DNA of 64,000 nucleotides, from NCBI RefSeq assembly GCF_000143415.4, contig NW_003314350.1:186001-250000 (forward strand), written 5' to 3'. The translations under genes were made by a program, and so were the position numbers. The notes beneath the pieces were generated by a model that did not search any database, was not told where the DNA came from, and saw only the letters and a program-made list of their open reading frames with translations. Of the stretch, positions 32,300 to 44,900 are shown piece by piece. This DNA is from Selaginella moellendorffii (taxonomy: Eukaryota; Streptophyta; Lycopodiopsida; Selaginellales; Selaginellaceae). Position 1 is the stretch's first letter, and each line of letters opens with the position of its first letter.

Positions 32300-33690
32300 C
32301 CAAACTTTCCTTGGAGTCCAGCGCCACACTCACTGGCCAATCAGGATACCCGAGTACAACTTGAGCTCTCCCACTGAGATGGCTGCAAAGCCGCTTTCAA
32401 AGCTCGGCATCCCCCATGCCTATGCAAGGCAACAGACTCTAAACACACGAACAAAACACACCTTGGTACGTTCAAGGCAAAAGACTTTAAACACACGACA
32501 AAAACTCACCTTGGAGCAGTAGTACAACCGGCCAACAGGGTGCAACCCATCCGGAATCGTAAGGTCCTTCGATAACAAGGATGCTCCCCAGGCTGCAAAC
32601 TTATCCCGAACCTCCTGCTTCGTGAAGGCCTCTTCCGATATCGGCTCTCTGGGTGAGTCAGGGAACGAATGCAGAGAAGCTTCAACCAGCTGGTTTCCCT
32701 TGACCTGCACATATCCATCGATCTCAGAAATGGCATATCGCCATTCCCTCATGTCCATGGCATACACAAAACAAACGGAAATTGATTTCAAAACACGAAA
32801 CTAGAAACTGGTACATACATGAAGATATGTTGGAGGTCTTGCTTGCTTCTCTAAGCTGGCAGTGATCCACGTACATGAAAACCTGTACCAGATCTTAACG
32901 CAGATTTCAGATACTAACCAGCTTTACATAGCAGATCGCGGTGCTTCACATCAATTCCCAATCTTAGTGTACGCAATCCAGGATCGGAATGCCAATCAAG
33001 CCCTCCTCAGAGGAGGTGACATCGTTAGTAGGTTGATCAATGCCATCATGTGGAAACTCCAGGTCCAGAAAAACGGCCTCCTCATCCTGTGCCTCCTCAT
33101 CCTCCTCCAACTCTAAGCCCATCTCTAACTGGAACTCCCGCCACTCTGGTTCTTGCTCATCGTGCTTACACTCTGCCTTGTACAGCATGAAAAGGGCAAA
33201 TGAACACAAGAGCCTAGAGAAAATGCTTGCCGGCCCTTGTCTTGGAAAACCAATGTGGCGTACACATCTTTAACCTCCAACTACACGCACGGCGCTCTCC
33301 CTTCCTGGAAACATCTTTCGATTATACCTGGAATGTCGAGAAACTTAGACACAAGACGAGGTCAAGAATCCTTACCGATCATAGGGAGGCGTGGCATCTG
33401 GGAGCCTGTACCGCTTCTTAAATTGCTCTTCAGTAATCTTGCTAGGTGACACTTGGAATAGTGGTGCTTCTTGCTGTAGCGCTGCGAGTTGTGCTGTGGG
33501 AGCAACTCCTTGAGCAGAGCCCTAATGTGTTCCAAAGACGAACCAAAACCTGCATCCCTCTGTTTCTTATGAGCTGCCCCCCTCCACCTCGTCTGACTTT
33601 GGTGACTCTCTTTTGGTGATGACGGCATTGCCGTATATGATCGCGGTCACCGACTGGGTGATTCCACCTCGATTTTCGATCTGACATTGC
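32300..33690 (-). pseudogene. Gene a remnant, unit 1 (unrecognised)
   Basis: Exon-like blocks on the - strand, convergent with oxygenase copy 1. Reading from the right: a block with VTAIIYGNAVITKRE, a spliced block with TAQLAALQQEAPLFQ and KITEEQFKKRYRL, a short YNRKMFPGRESA block, an acidic exon (GLELEEDEEAQDEEAVFLDL) and a later exon (RYAISEIDGYVQVKGNQLVE). The frames match across units, so an ancestral gene existed. A TAA interrupts the frame after the VVGG segment near 33268 unless a very short intron is used. I do not recognise the family; the unit 1 and unit 4 copies are almost identical. Confidence 0.45.
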
Positions 33691-34020
33691 CTACATGGTT
33701 TGAAACAATGTTTTAGCAAAGCTTTTGAAGTTTAGACAAAGTCCATTGAGCTCAAAGAACCTAGACATGAAAGGTTCTAGGAAGAACTTGGATCACTGTC
33801 ACAATCTTGCAATCCTTTGAGACTGCCCAGATGTTCGTCTGGGCAGCTCATAGTGTGGAATAAGTCAAATATTTGTCACCCAGCCTGTCAGCTAGAGCAA
33901 CTACCAAACAACAAAGAGACTTGGAACAAGATCTTTCTTAGGAAGTGGCAGACATCCCTAGATTGCAGGAGTTGTGTTGCTGCTTTATGCAAGCTTGTAT
34001 TACCCTAGAAAGGTGTAATG

Positions 34021-34793
34021 AACAAACTTAGTATATCTAACATGTGCAATGCTTCCCTGATCTCTTGCTAACACAACCTGGTTACTCTTTGCTTGCTAAT
34101 GGCAGCCTCACAATGCAAAACAAGCACATGCACATGACCCAGCCTCACAGCACACTGCAGATGCTGATGTGAAATTGCTTCCCACTTTTATTCTCTACCT
34201 TTGAGATTCTTGGGATCTCAGGAAATGATCTTGTCCTCATCTTCAAACACCATAAGTAGTTTGCCATGGTGGCAGCCTCTTTGCTTGGACAAAAGTGGCA
34301 TGAGTTACAAGGAAACATACACTTCTACAGTTTTCTTATTGGTAACTTTAGCTTTAAAAGGGGACTCTGTTTGAGATCTGTGACTCACAAAATAATCTTT
34401 ATAGATAGAAATTTTCAAACATACATCTTGCAATATAATTGAATTAGTACTTGCCCAGCAAATACTGGATGAATATAAAAATAAATTTTATACACCTGAG
34501 TGAGAGCTGAGTGCATGTGATATTCAAGTGTTGAGTGTTCAAGTCTTGAAGAATGTTGTAGGGCTGTGTTTCCACTTTTTGTGTGACAGCTTAGCTAGGG
34601 TAGTTATTTTGGGATCAGGGACTGGTTTATCTTGGTTAATTGTAGCTGGAGGATCTGATCTTGGCTGCTCGCTCTCTCTTTTATCCTTGCAGTTCTTTTT
34701 GTGATTTTCTCTAGGTTTTCCTCCTCCTCAGCATCATCAAATACAGAGTTTTTCCTCCTCCTCAACATCATGAAATATAGAGTTCTCCATATG
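34021..34793. other. Spacer between gene a and gene b, unit 1
   Basis: About 770 bp, repeated in units 1-4 with small indels. It holds AT-rich sequence and pyrimidine-rich stretches, with no convincing exon. It is the 5' flank of gene a and the 3' flank of gene b. Confidence 0.5.
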
Positions 34794-37054
34794 CTAATGC
34801 TGTTGTGCCCATGTCATAACTTTAGATTTTGGTGCAGCTTGTTGGATGAAAATTGCATTGCTTTCTACTTGGCTTAAGCTTGTGTAGGCAATTGTCCTGC
34901 ATATGCAAGCCTTGTGTCTGACAGATTCCACATATAGGCTAGTACCTAATCTGTTTCCTCGGATGCTGGCTTGTAGCTCATTGTCTGAATTGGAGGAGAC
35001 AATGGGTGTTGAAAGAAAACTAGTGCTCAAGCCGAAGATGGCAGTGATGATGGCAAGGTCTTGATAGGAGATTTCTTGGCTTGTAAAAATAATCTTCCTT
35101 TGAAATAGATCATTTGAAGTAAACATTTGAAGAAAGGTGATGGCCATCAAGCCATATACACGGTCAATGAGAGCATCGTCCATTGTTACGTGCTGTGTTG
35201 AGTTGCTATAAGTGGATATCAACCGACCATGTACACATATAACCATGAAAAAAGGATGGTCATTGTTGCACTCAATGCAGTGTCCAATCTGCAAGTTAAT
35301 CCTAGATAGCCAAAATTTGTGGCAAACACACCAGCCCAAGGACACAGAGATGTCTTGAGAGGCAAAAGGAATTAAGCATCCCTTTATCTTAAATGAATAA
35401 ATATAAGCCATTGAACAAATAAATATGACATACATACCCCATTAAAGTCTCTTTGATACATAGAAGTTATGGATTTCAAGTGGTCATGAATTGCATTCCA
35501 TGGTGCTAGTCCAGGCACATTGTAAACTATAGTTGGAGGTCCAATCTTGGAAATATTATGATCACTTGTTCCTTCGATGTCGTGAAATATTTTGAGTGGC
35601 ATGTGACGTCCAAACCATTCTGATTTGACTTTATGATACACGAAAGACATACATGCTGCAACTTGAACCAGAGTATGGTAGTTATTATTAACAGCTGTAT
35701 TGAAAGCTCAAGCATACCTTGTAAATATACTCAAAGTCGTTAGCATGTTTCTGCTCTGCTCATTTAGGTCAACTGAGGAAGTATGCTGCAACAGTGCAAA
35801 ATGCTGATCATGTGGTTTCTAGCATGAGATCATGCAAAAGAACCAAGTTGGATATAGGAATTATATCAAGCATAGGTGGCCTCAGTGGTGGGAACTCACA
35901 AACCAGGGAGGAAGCAATAATATCAATAGCAAATCTAAAGGAATAGACCACCAAACATATCAGCAATATGTTGAGAAAGAGAAGCTGTAGCAATATGAAC
36001 ACCACCAATATCAGTGAAGTCAACATTGGGGGAGGTGGTAGAGCTAGTTCTCCACAAGCTGTTGCAGAAGCCATCATAAGTTCCATAGCAAGATAGGGTG
36101 TATAGTAGCAATGGCGAGCTCCAGATAGCAGCTGCAAGTTAGCAATTTGATCCACTAAAGAATGGCCACTGGTTTGAAAATGCTACTTGTAATAGAACAC
36201 CACAGATTATCTTGTGATATGTCACTAATGTCACGCTTTGCTGTGTCAAAAAATAGTAAGAAAATATCACCCAAAAAATGTTTTTTTACATAGTGCTACC
36301 ATTGAATCAAAAGTTGAAGTGAAGTAATCCACATGTAGTTTCGTAAGAATTTTGTAAGAAACCATGTTAAGAGAAAACCATGTACCTGTTGAAATAAATG
36401 CCATCACAGTGGTAAGTGTTGCATGGTTGGCATGAAATAAACATACCACTAATGTCAAGTATGCTATTAGAACTTTTGCCAACTAAAATGCAAATTAAAA
36501 TATCATTTGAAAGAAAAAGTGTAGCATACCACTATTGTGAGGAGCACCACTTGACTTTACATTAAATTTGATTAATCAAAAAAGCAAAAATGTCAGTAAT
36601 ACATACTAGGAATGTTGTGGTGCTTGGTGACATTAGGTTTCGTTGCAACACAGTTCACAGCTGCGTCATTATTATCCCCAAGCTCAGTGGTTGCTATAGC
36701 ATTCTTACAATGTTAAAGGAAAGTTTTGGTTATAATGGAAATTATACCTGGGTGTAAGTTCAAGAACTTGCTACATACATTGTCAAGAGTTTGATCTGAT
36801 GAATGAGACTTGCTATTGTGAACCTCCTGAACCTGTGATGTGCTAGAAATGTAGTCAACTGCATCATCACTTGAAGACGACAGACTAAAACAAAGAAGAA
36901 CTTTTGGAATGTTGAAAGCCTAAAAAACATATGGTAAATGGGACCAATGCATGTACTAATATTGACACATTGCATGGAGGCAGCCATTGCTGTTGCAGAA
37001 GAATGATCTGAACAATCCAAAGAGTAGCAGCAGCAACACTGCAGCCTGATGCAT
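34794..37054 (-). pseudogene. Gene b, unit 1 (unrecognised; 3' end altered by deletion)
   Basis: A multi-exon gene on the - strand. The first exon starts at 37054 with the esterase-like leader MHQAAVLLLLLFGLF. Later blocks include SSSDDAVDYISSTSQVQEV (about 36750-36883), TTELGDNNDAAVNCVATKP (about 36607-36695), FHANHAT (near 36420), a DISQDNLWCSIT block (about 36190-36340), FALLQHTSSVDLNEQSRN (about 35730-35790), KSEWFGRHMPLKIF (about 35600) and CHKFWLSRINLQIGHCIECN (about 35300). Relative to units 2 and 3, about 1 kb is missing near 35090, which fuses two distant blocks into one 213-codon frame ending at 34794. I do not recognise the protein. The leader suggests secretion. Confidence 0.4.
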
Positions 37055-37919
37055 CTCCTTAGTGCACTCACCGAGATTCTCACCAAATTGGAGAAGCTGA
37101 ACAAGCTGCTGCTTACCGTTGAATCAAAGGGCAATTGCTACACCAAGCAACCATGCGCTTGCCATGTTTGGGGACAACATTACTGTTGCAATTACTCTTA
37201 ACCAAGCTTGTGCTGTTAAGCTTCAAGAGACCCTCGTGGTAGTAAGAAGCTGCCAAATCACATCAAGTCACAGTTACCCAATGTCCAGGTCAACAGCCTT
37301 CTTGATGGGCGGCCAGGCCTGAATCGAGCTTCACCCTCGAGCAGCCCACTCCATGGATCTAGCTGCTAGTGATGTCATCCATCCGGCATGGCCGCTCCAA
37401 GAGCTTTATACCAAATGCATAGAAGTTGATCTATAATAACCATGACTTTAAATTGAAAAATAAATAATATAAAAGAAAATCAACTTGACCATATACCTTT
37501 TAGAAAATTCTACATTATTCATTACAATAAAAATACATTATTTATTTAAATCTCTTTATAAATATGAATAAACCGAGAAATTATATTATATGGTATTTCT
37601 TGAAATTATGCTAGATTAAACTTTATATTAGTTTAAGAGAAACAACTTTGGTAAATAACGAATATACTAATTTAAATATAGTTTATCTCTGGTTTCTACT
37701 GCATCTTTTGTAATTAAGGAACCAGAATCCAGTTCTAAACGTGAAACGTTCAAGTTGGTAGGACCGATAAATTGCATGGACCAGATAACTGTATGGAAAA
37801 CGTGCAGCGTATAAAACAACAACATTTCTCTACAAGCATGTGGCTATGTGTGTAACGTACAGAATACAGATCACATGGAAATAAGAAACGTGAAATATGA
37901 TCTCTAATAGCTCTGATAG

Positions 37920-37927
37920 TATAAAAG
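37920..37927 (+). promoter_or_regulatory. TATA box of oxygenase copy 2
   Basis: TATAAAAG 106 bp before the ATG, as in the other copies. The upstream region is nearly the same as that of copy 5, including AATCCAGTTC where other copies read AATCCTGTTC. Confidence 0.75.
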
Positions 37928-38025
37928 ACCCTTCTCCAGCCTCTGTTTCCTCAACCCACAGAGGAGTAGAAAACATTCTCCAATCAAGTTGATCAGATCG
38001 ATCAAACAGTTTTCACCATTTCGAA

Positions 38026-39069
38026 ATGGCTGCAATCGTGTTGATGATTGCGTTTCTCGTGATGGCTGCAGCATGGAAGATGGTGTGTATCCGCAAGAGA
38101 GAAGAGAGGGCACGATTTCTAGCGTCGCTCCACCCCGTGAGAGATGCACACAAGATCTTGTGGTACATGTACTCGGTGGAATTCCCCTTCCTCTCGCAAA
38201 AGGCGCTCGAGTTTGGCACAATCCGCACGCTCGGCATCCCGGGGATCACAAATCTGCTCTTCAAGACCAAGTACGGCCTCAAGGATCCGCAGAAGCGCGC
38301 CGCCGAGACCAACATTCTGGTGAGCGAGATGATCCACCACCACGTCGACAGCGATCGCGGCTCATACGCGGTGAGGAGATTGAATGGAATCCACAACAAA
38401 TTCAAGATCCCAAACGACCAATTCGCCTACGTCCTCTGCCTCAACGTGGTCAGCCCCATTGATTTCTCCGAGAGATTTGGATTCCGCAAGTGGACCGACA
38501 ACGAGAAGGAGGCCGCGTATGTTGTGTGGCACGACGTGGGCGTGAGGATGGGCATCACAACCATCCCAGATAGCATTCCAGAGATGCGGGAGTACATTCG
38601 CGATTACGAGGCCAAGAACGCCATCTTCACGGACAAGAACAAGAGCATCGTCCAGGATCTCAAGCATCTGGTGCTGGATGCATTTCCTCGCCCCGTGCAG
38701 CCGCTGGTCGAGACTGGGATCTGTGCACTCATCGATCCCACAATCAGGAGCGCTGTTGGATTGGAAAAGCCTCCAGCAATTGTGGAGTGGATCATCTTGG
38801 GTGCGTTCAAGCTTCTGGCCGGGAACTTCGTGTCCGCGTTCTTGCCTCCCAGACGTGTGGAGGATGCAAAGGGCAGCATTGAGGTGGACTGGTGTCCTAA
38901 TCCCGCTGCCAATCCGGAGGATTACCGGCAGCTCAACGTGAATGTGTATCGGCCACCAGCATTCGAGAAGGGATACAAGCTGGCGGAGCTGGGAGCGCTG
39001 AAATCAGGCAAGCTTGGACCATACTATGATGGAGGCTTGCGCTGCCCCTTCCGGCAAATGCACGCATAG
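38026..39069 (+). CDS. mpaB/DUF2236-family membrane oxygenase, copy 2
   Basis: An intact 347-residue copy with the signal anchor and the NGIH and WHDVG signatures of copy 1. Own changes: Asn267 in LLAGNFV (Ser elsewhere) and Asp299 in PEDYRQ (Glu elsewhere). Third-position changes late in the gene (GTGTCCG, GAGGATGC) group it with copies 4 and 5 rather than 1 and 3. No frameshift or stop, so function is probably kept. Confidence 0.8.
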   Translation: MAAIVLMIAFLVMAAAWKMVCIRKREERARFLASLHPVRDAHKILWYMYSVEFPFLSQKALEFGTIRTLGIPGITNLLFKTKYGLKDPQKRAAETNILVSEMIHHHVDSDRGSYAVRRLNGIHNKFKIPNDQFAYVLCLNVVSPIDFSERFGFRKWTDNEKEAAYVVWHDVGVRMGITTIPDSIPEMREYIRDYEAKNAIFTDKNKSIVQDLKHLVLDAFPRPVQPLVETGICALIDPTIRSAVGLEKPPAIVEWIILGAFKLLAGNFVSAFLPPRRVEDAKGSIEVDWCPNPAANPEDYRQLNVNVYRPPAFEKGYKLAELGALKSGKLGPYYDGGLRCPFRQMHA

Positions 39070-39349
39070 AATAGGACATTCGTTCGGAGAACAAAGCATC
39101 ATTTAAAAATGATGAATCTTTTTGTAATTTGCAGATAGCACAAAACCATTATTAATAGTACGGGATCCAAACAATTTAGAAACACAGAGACAAAAATATT
39201 GCAGGTTGTAGTTAGAAGTCTAAGTTGACACGCTCGCTTACACCTAAGAGAACGAAAAGCTTGTCAAGCGGAAGGAATAAAGATCAAAAGCTTACCTCCA
39301 CGAGAAAACCTCACGTTAATCCATGGGGCTAGCATGCCCACCATCAGGT

Positions 39350-40790
39350 GCGAACTACCAAACTTTCCTTCGAGTCCAGCGCCGCACTCACTGGCCAATC
39401 AGGATACCCGAGTACAACTTGAGCTCTCCCACTGAGATGGCTGCAAAGCCGCTTTCAAAGCTCGGCATCCCCCATGCCTGTTCAAGGCAACAGACTTTAA
39501 ACACACGACAAAAACTCACCTTGGAGCAACCGGCCAACAGGGTGCGACCCATCCGGAATCGTAATGTCCTCCGATAACAAGGATGCTCTCCAGGCTGCAA
39601 ACTTATCCCGAACCTCCTGCGTGGTGAAGGCGCGTGTGAACTCTTCCGAGATCGGCTCTGTGGGTGAGTCAGGGAACTAATGCAGAGAAGCTTCAACCAG
39701 CTGGTTTCCCTTGACCTGCACATATCCATCGATCTCAGAAATGGCATATCGCCATTCCCTCATGTCCATGGCATACACAAAACAAACAGAAATTGATTTC
39801 AAAACACGAAACTAGAAACTGGTACATACATGAAGATATGTTGGAGGTCTTGCTTGCTTCCCTAAGCTGGCAGTGATCCACGTACATGAAAACCTGTACC
39901 AGATCTTAGCGCAGATTTCAGATACTAACCAGCTTTACATACCTGTAGCAGATCGCGGTGCTTCACATCAATTCCCAATCTTAGTGTACGCACATCCAGG
40001 ATCGAGGTGGTGAACGCTAGAATGCCTGAATGCCAATCAAGCTCGGCCTGTTCCTCCTCAGAGGAGGTGACATCGTTAGTAGGTTGATCAATGCCATCAT
40101 GTGGAAACTCCAGGTCCAGAAAAACGGCCTCCTCATCCTGTGCCTCCTCATCCTCCTCCAACTCTAAGCCCATTTCTAACTGGAACTCCCCTCACTCTGG
40201 TTCCTGCTCATCGTGCTTACACTCTGCCTTGTACAGCATGAAAAGGGCACATGAACACAAGAGCCTAGAGAAAATGCTTGCCGGCCCTTGTCTTGGAAAA
40301 CCAATGTGGCGTACACATCTTTAACCTCCAACTACACGCACGGCGCTCTCCCTCCTGGAAACACCTTTCGATTATACCTGGAATGTCGAGAAACTTAGAC
40401 ACAAGACAAGGTCGAGAATCCTTACCGATCATAGGGAGGCGTGGCATCTGGTATCTGTTCGATCAGCCCGTACCTCTTCTTAAATTGCTCTTCAGTAATC
40501 TTGCTAGGTGACAGTTGGAATAGTGGTGCTTCTTGCTGTAGCGCTGCGAGTTGTGCTTTGGGAGCAACTCCTTGAGCAGAGCCCTAATGTGTTCCAAAGA
40601 CGAACCAAAACCTGCATCCCTCTGTTTCTTATGAGCTGCCCCCCTCCACCTCTTCTGACTTTGGTGCCTCTCTTTTGGTGATGACGGCATTGCCGTATAT
40701 GATCGCGGTCACGGACTTGCCCCGAGGATGGGTGATTCCACCTCGATTTTCGATCTGACATTGCTTGCCACAATCTACATGGAATCAAGG
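39350..40790 (-). pseudogene. Gene a remnant, unit 2, with nonsense codon
   Basis: Same exon blocks as in unit 1. In the acidic exon the Trp codon of QEPEW is changed to TGA (about 40190), so the frame stops before the GLELEEDEEAQDEE stretch. The exon is longer on the other side (EEQAELDWHSGILAFTTSIL is present here and missing in units 1 and 4). The TAA-containing 9-bp segment after VVGG is also present. Broken copy. Confidence 0.45.
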
Positions 40791-41919
40791 AGTTTGAAAC
40801 AATGCTTCAGCAAACTCTTAAGCTTTGAAGTGTAGACAAAGTCCATCGAGCTCAAAGAACCTAGACATGAAAGGTTCTTGGAAGGATAGTGAGAACTTGG
40901 ATCGCTGTCACAATCTTGCAATCCTTTGAGACTGCCCAGATGTTCGTTTGGGCAGCTCACAGTGTGGAATAAGTCAAATATTTGTCACCCAGCTCGTCAG
41001 CCAGAGCAACTACCAAACAAGATGGTATTTGAGTGGTCCCAAGGAGACTTGGAACAAGATCTTTCCTAGGAAGTGGTAGACATCCCTAGATTGCAGGAGC
41101 TGTGCTGCTACTTTATGCAAGCTTGTACCCTAGAAAGGTGTAATGAACAAACTTAGTATATCTAATATGTGCAATGCTTCCTTGATATCTTGCTAACACA
41201 GTTCAGTTGCTCTTTGCTTGTGAATGGCAGCTTCACAATGCAAAACAAGCACATGCACATGGCCCAGCCTCACAACACACTGCAGATGCTAATGTGGAAT
41301 CTCACTCACAGGAATGTAGAATCCCCAAGGGTGGGGTGGGGTGAGGCTCAGCCTAACCATCACTCCCCATTGCTTCCCACTTTTATTCTTTAACTTTGAG
41401 ATTCTCGGGATCTCAAGAAATGATCTTGTCCTCATCCTCAAACACCATAAGTAGTTTGCAATGGTGGCAGCCTCCTTGCTTGGGCAAAAGTGGCATGAGT
41501 TACAAGGAAACATACACTTTTACAGTTTTCTTCTTGGTAACCTTAGCTTTAAAAGGGGACTCTATTTGAGATCTGTGACTCACAAAATAATCTTTATAGA
41601 TACAAATTTTCAAACATACATCTTGCAATATAATTGAATTAGTACTTGCCCAGCAAATGTTGGGTGAATATAAAAATAAATTTTATGAGCAAATGTGATA
41701 ATCAGGCGTTGACTGTCCAAGTCTTGAAGAATGTTGTAAGGCTGTGTTTCCAAATTCAGCACGTGTTTCCACTTTTTGTGTAACAGCTTAGCCAGAGTAG
41801 TTATTTTGGGATCAGGGATTGGTTTATCTTGGTTAATTGTAGCTGAAGGATCTAATCTTGGCTGCTTGCTCTCTCTTTTCTCCTTGCGGTTCTTTATACT
41901 GATGCTACTGTGCCCGTGT

Positions 41920-44900
41920 CATAACTCTAGATTCTAGTGCAGCTTGTTGGATGAAAATTGCATTGCTTTCTACTTGGCTTAAGCTTGTGCAAGCAATTGT
42001 CCTGCTTGTGGAAGCCTTATGTCTGACAGATGCCACATATAGGCTGGTATTTAATCTGTTTCCTTGGATGCTGGCTCATAGCTCATTGTCTGAACTGGAG
42101 GAGAAAATGAGTGTTGAAAGAAAACTGGTGCTCAAGCCGAAGATGGTGGTGATGATGGCAAGGTTTTGATGTAACTTGCATGGATTGCCAGATTTCCTGG
42201 CTTGCAAAAATAATCTTCCTAGTGATGATTAATTTGCCGAGAATACTAGCACTTGTCTCAATTCATCACTGGTTGTGGACACTTATTTGGGTAGTGTCTG
42301 TAATTGTTGCATCACATACACTAAATGTTTTTTCGCTACTGTATGGCCTACTTTGTGCCCCTCGAACCCAATTCAATTGCAAGTCACTATAGTTGTTGCT
42401 AGATTTAGACCTACACTCATTAAAGCTTGCCATTGTTGTTGTTGCTAGCAGCTATAGTCCATCATCCCAAGGCCTATTCCAAATATTGTTCCAAATACTA
42501 TCAATGAGACAAGGAAAGAGAACACATAGAGAGAAAGGAAGGAGTTGTACTAGCTGGTCTTTGCTAAACATTTGCTACCTTATGGCTGGAATATCTCTAT
42601 GTGCCATTATTAGTTCCTATTGACCAACTCCAAAGCTTTCTACTAGCTACACATACATATTTTATATTATAACACAATACATTTGCATTTTTATTTATTT
42701 TTGTCTTTTTTGGTTTGCTTAAGCAAATTTGTAGAGGAACTGTACCTAGAATATGCTTGAATATTCTACCAGTTATTATTCATTTAGATTAATCTTGTAT
42801 TTATTATTTATAAACATGTTTATAATTTATAAACTTGCTTAAACACTTTCTAGTATATTCTTTTTTATTCTACCATCTAATAGTTGATATGAAATAAGAT
42901 TAATCTTGTGTTTATAAATTATAAACTTTTATTTGATCAATTGAATTAATAGGTAACACTACTATTAAGAAAACCAAGCATTGCTACATGAAACGCATAG
43001 AAAGTTTTTTTTTCTAATAACTGATATTCATGTATTTACCTCGATTTGAAGGCCATAACTTTAGAGATCCCATTTACAGTGGGTGACAAAAGAAAGATGC
43101 CTTCTGGATAAGGATTGTCTTTATAGAGTTTGATGGCCATAGATAAATCAGTTGAAGTAAACATTTGAAGAAAGGTGATGGCCATCAAGCCATATACACG
43201 GTCAATGAGAGCATCATCCATTGTTACGTGCTGTGCTGTCGCTATAAGTGGATATTAACCGGGCATATACACATATAACTATGAAAAAGGATGGTCATTG
43301 TTGCACTTGATGCAGTGTCCAATCTGCAAGTTAATCCTAGATAGCCAAAATTTGTGGCAAACACACCAGCCAAAGGACACAGAGATAGGCAAAAGGAATT
43401 AAGCATCCCTTTATCTTAAATGAATAAATATAAGCCATTGAACAAATAAATATGACATACATACCCCATCAAAGTCTCTTCGATACATAGAAGTTATGGA
43501 TTTCAAGTGGTCATGAATTGCATTCCATGGTGCTAGTCCAGGCACATTGTAAACTATAGTTGGAGGTCCAATCTTGGAAATATTATGATCACTTGTTCCT
43601 TCAATGTTGTGAAATATTTTGAGTGGCATTTGACGTCCAAACCATTCTGATTTGACTTTATGATACACGAAAGACATACATGCTGCAACTTGAACCGGAG
43701 TATGGTAGTTATTATTAACAGCTGTATTGAAAGCTCAAGCATACCTTGTAAATATACTCAAAGTCGTTAGCATGTTTGTGCTCTACTCATTTAGGTCAAC
43801 TGAGGAAGTATGCTGCAGCAGTGCAAAATGCTGATCATGTGGCTTCTAGCATGAAATCATGCAAAAGAACCAAGTTGGATATAGGAATTATATCAAGCAT
43901 AGGTGGCCTCAGTGGTGGGAACTCACAGACCAGGGAGGAAACAATAATATCAATAAAGGAATAGACCACCAAACATATCAGCAACATGTTGAGAAAGAAA
44001 ATCTGTAGTAATATGAACAATATCATTGAAGTCGACATTGGGGAAGGTGGTAGAGCTAGTTCTCCGCAAGCTGTTGTAGAAGCCATCATAAGTTCCATAG
44101 CGAGATAGGGTGTATAGTAGCAATGGCTGAGCTCCAGATAGCAGTTGCAAGTCAGCAATTTGATCCACTAAGGAGTGGCCACTGGCTTTGAAAATGCTAC
44201 TTGTAATAGAACACCACAGATTATCTTGTGATATGTCACTAATGTGACACTTTGCTGTGTCAAAAAATAGTAAGAAAATATCACCCAAAAAATGTTTTTT
44301 TGCATAATGGTAGCATTGAATCAAAAGTTGAAGTGAAGTAATCCACATGTAGTTTCGTTGTTATAAGAATGTTGTAAGAAACCATGTTAAGAGAAAATCA
44401 TGTACCTGTTAAAATAGATGCCATCACAGTGATAGGTGTTGCATGGTTGGCATGAAGTGGAACAATGTTAATATTAGCCAACCTTCCTGCAAGAGTGTTA
44501 GATCATGCTATATCAGTTAAAAAGAGACAAACAAAACTTAATAAACATACCACTAATGTCAAGTATGCTATTAGAAGTTTTGCCAACTAAAATGCAAACT
44601 AAAATATCATTTGAAAGCAAAAGTGCAACATACCACTATTGTCAGGAGCACCACTTGAATTTATGTTAGATTTGATTAATCAAAAAAGCAAAAAATGTCA
44701 GTAATGCATACTAGGAATGTTGTGGTGCTTGGTGACAATAGGTTTTGTTACAACACAGTTCACAGCTGCGTCATTATTATCCCCAAGCTCAGTGGTTGCT
44801 ATAGCATTCTTACAATGTTAAAGGAAAGTTTTGGTTATAATGGAAATTATACCTGTGTGTAAGTTCAAGAACTTGTTACATATGTCGTCAAGAGTTTGAT

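Larger units (their letters stand above)
29799..36991. repeat. Tandem array unit 1
   Basis: First unit of the array, about 7.2 kb, measured from the signal-peptide exon landmark (TTGCAGAAGAATGAT...) to its next occurrence. It contains that 5' segment, oxygenase copy 1, gene a remnant and gene b remnant. It matches unit 4 best downstream of the oxygenase: both have an extra stretch with a second CACCTTGG...AAGGC segment (32418-32475 and 54903-54960) and the same shortened version of the acidic exon. Confidence 0.85.

Noticed and set aside
41951-42623. Plus-strand frames of 70-76 codons in unit 2 (and similar at 49152-49796)
   Set aside because: They lie opposite or downstream of gene b, are not kept in all units, and show no splice or family signal.
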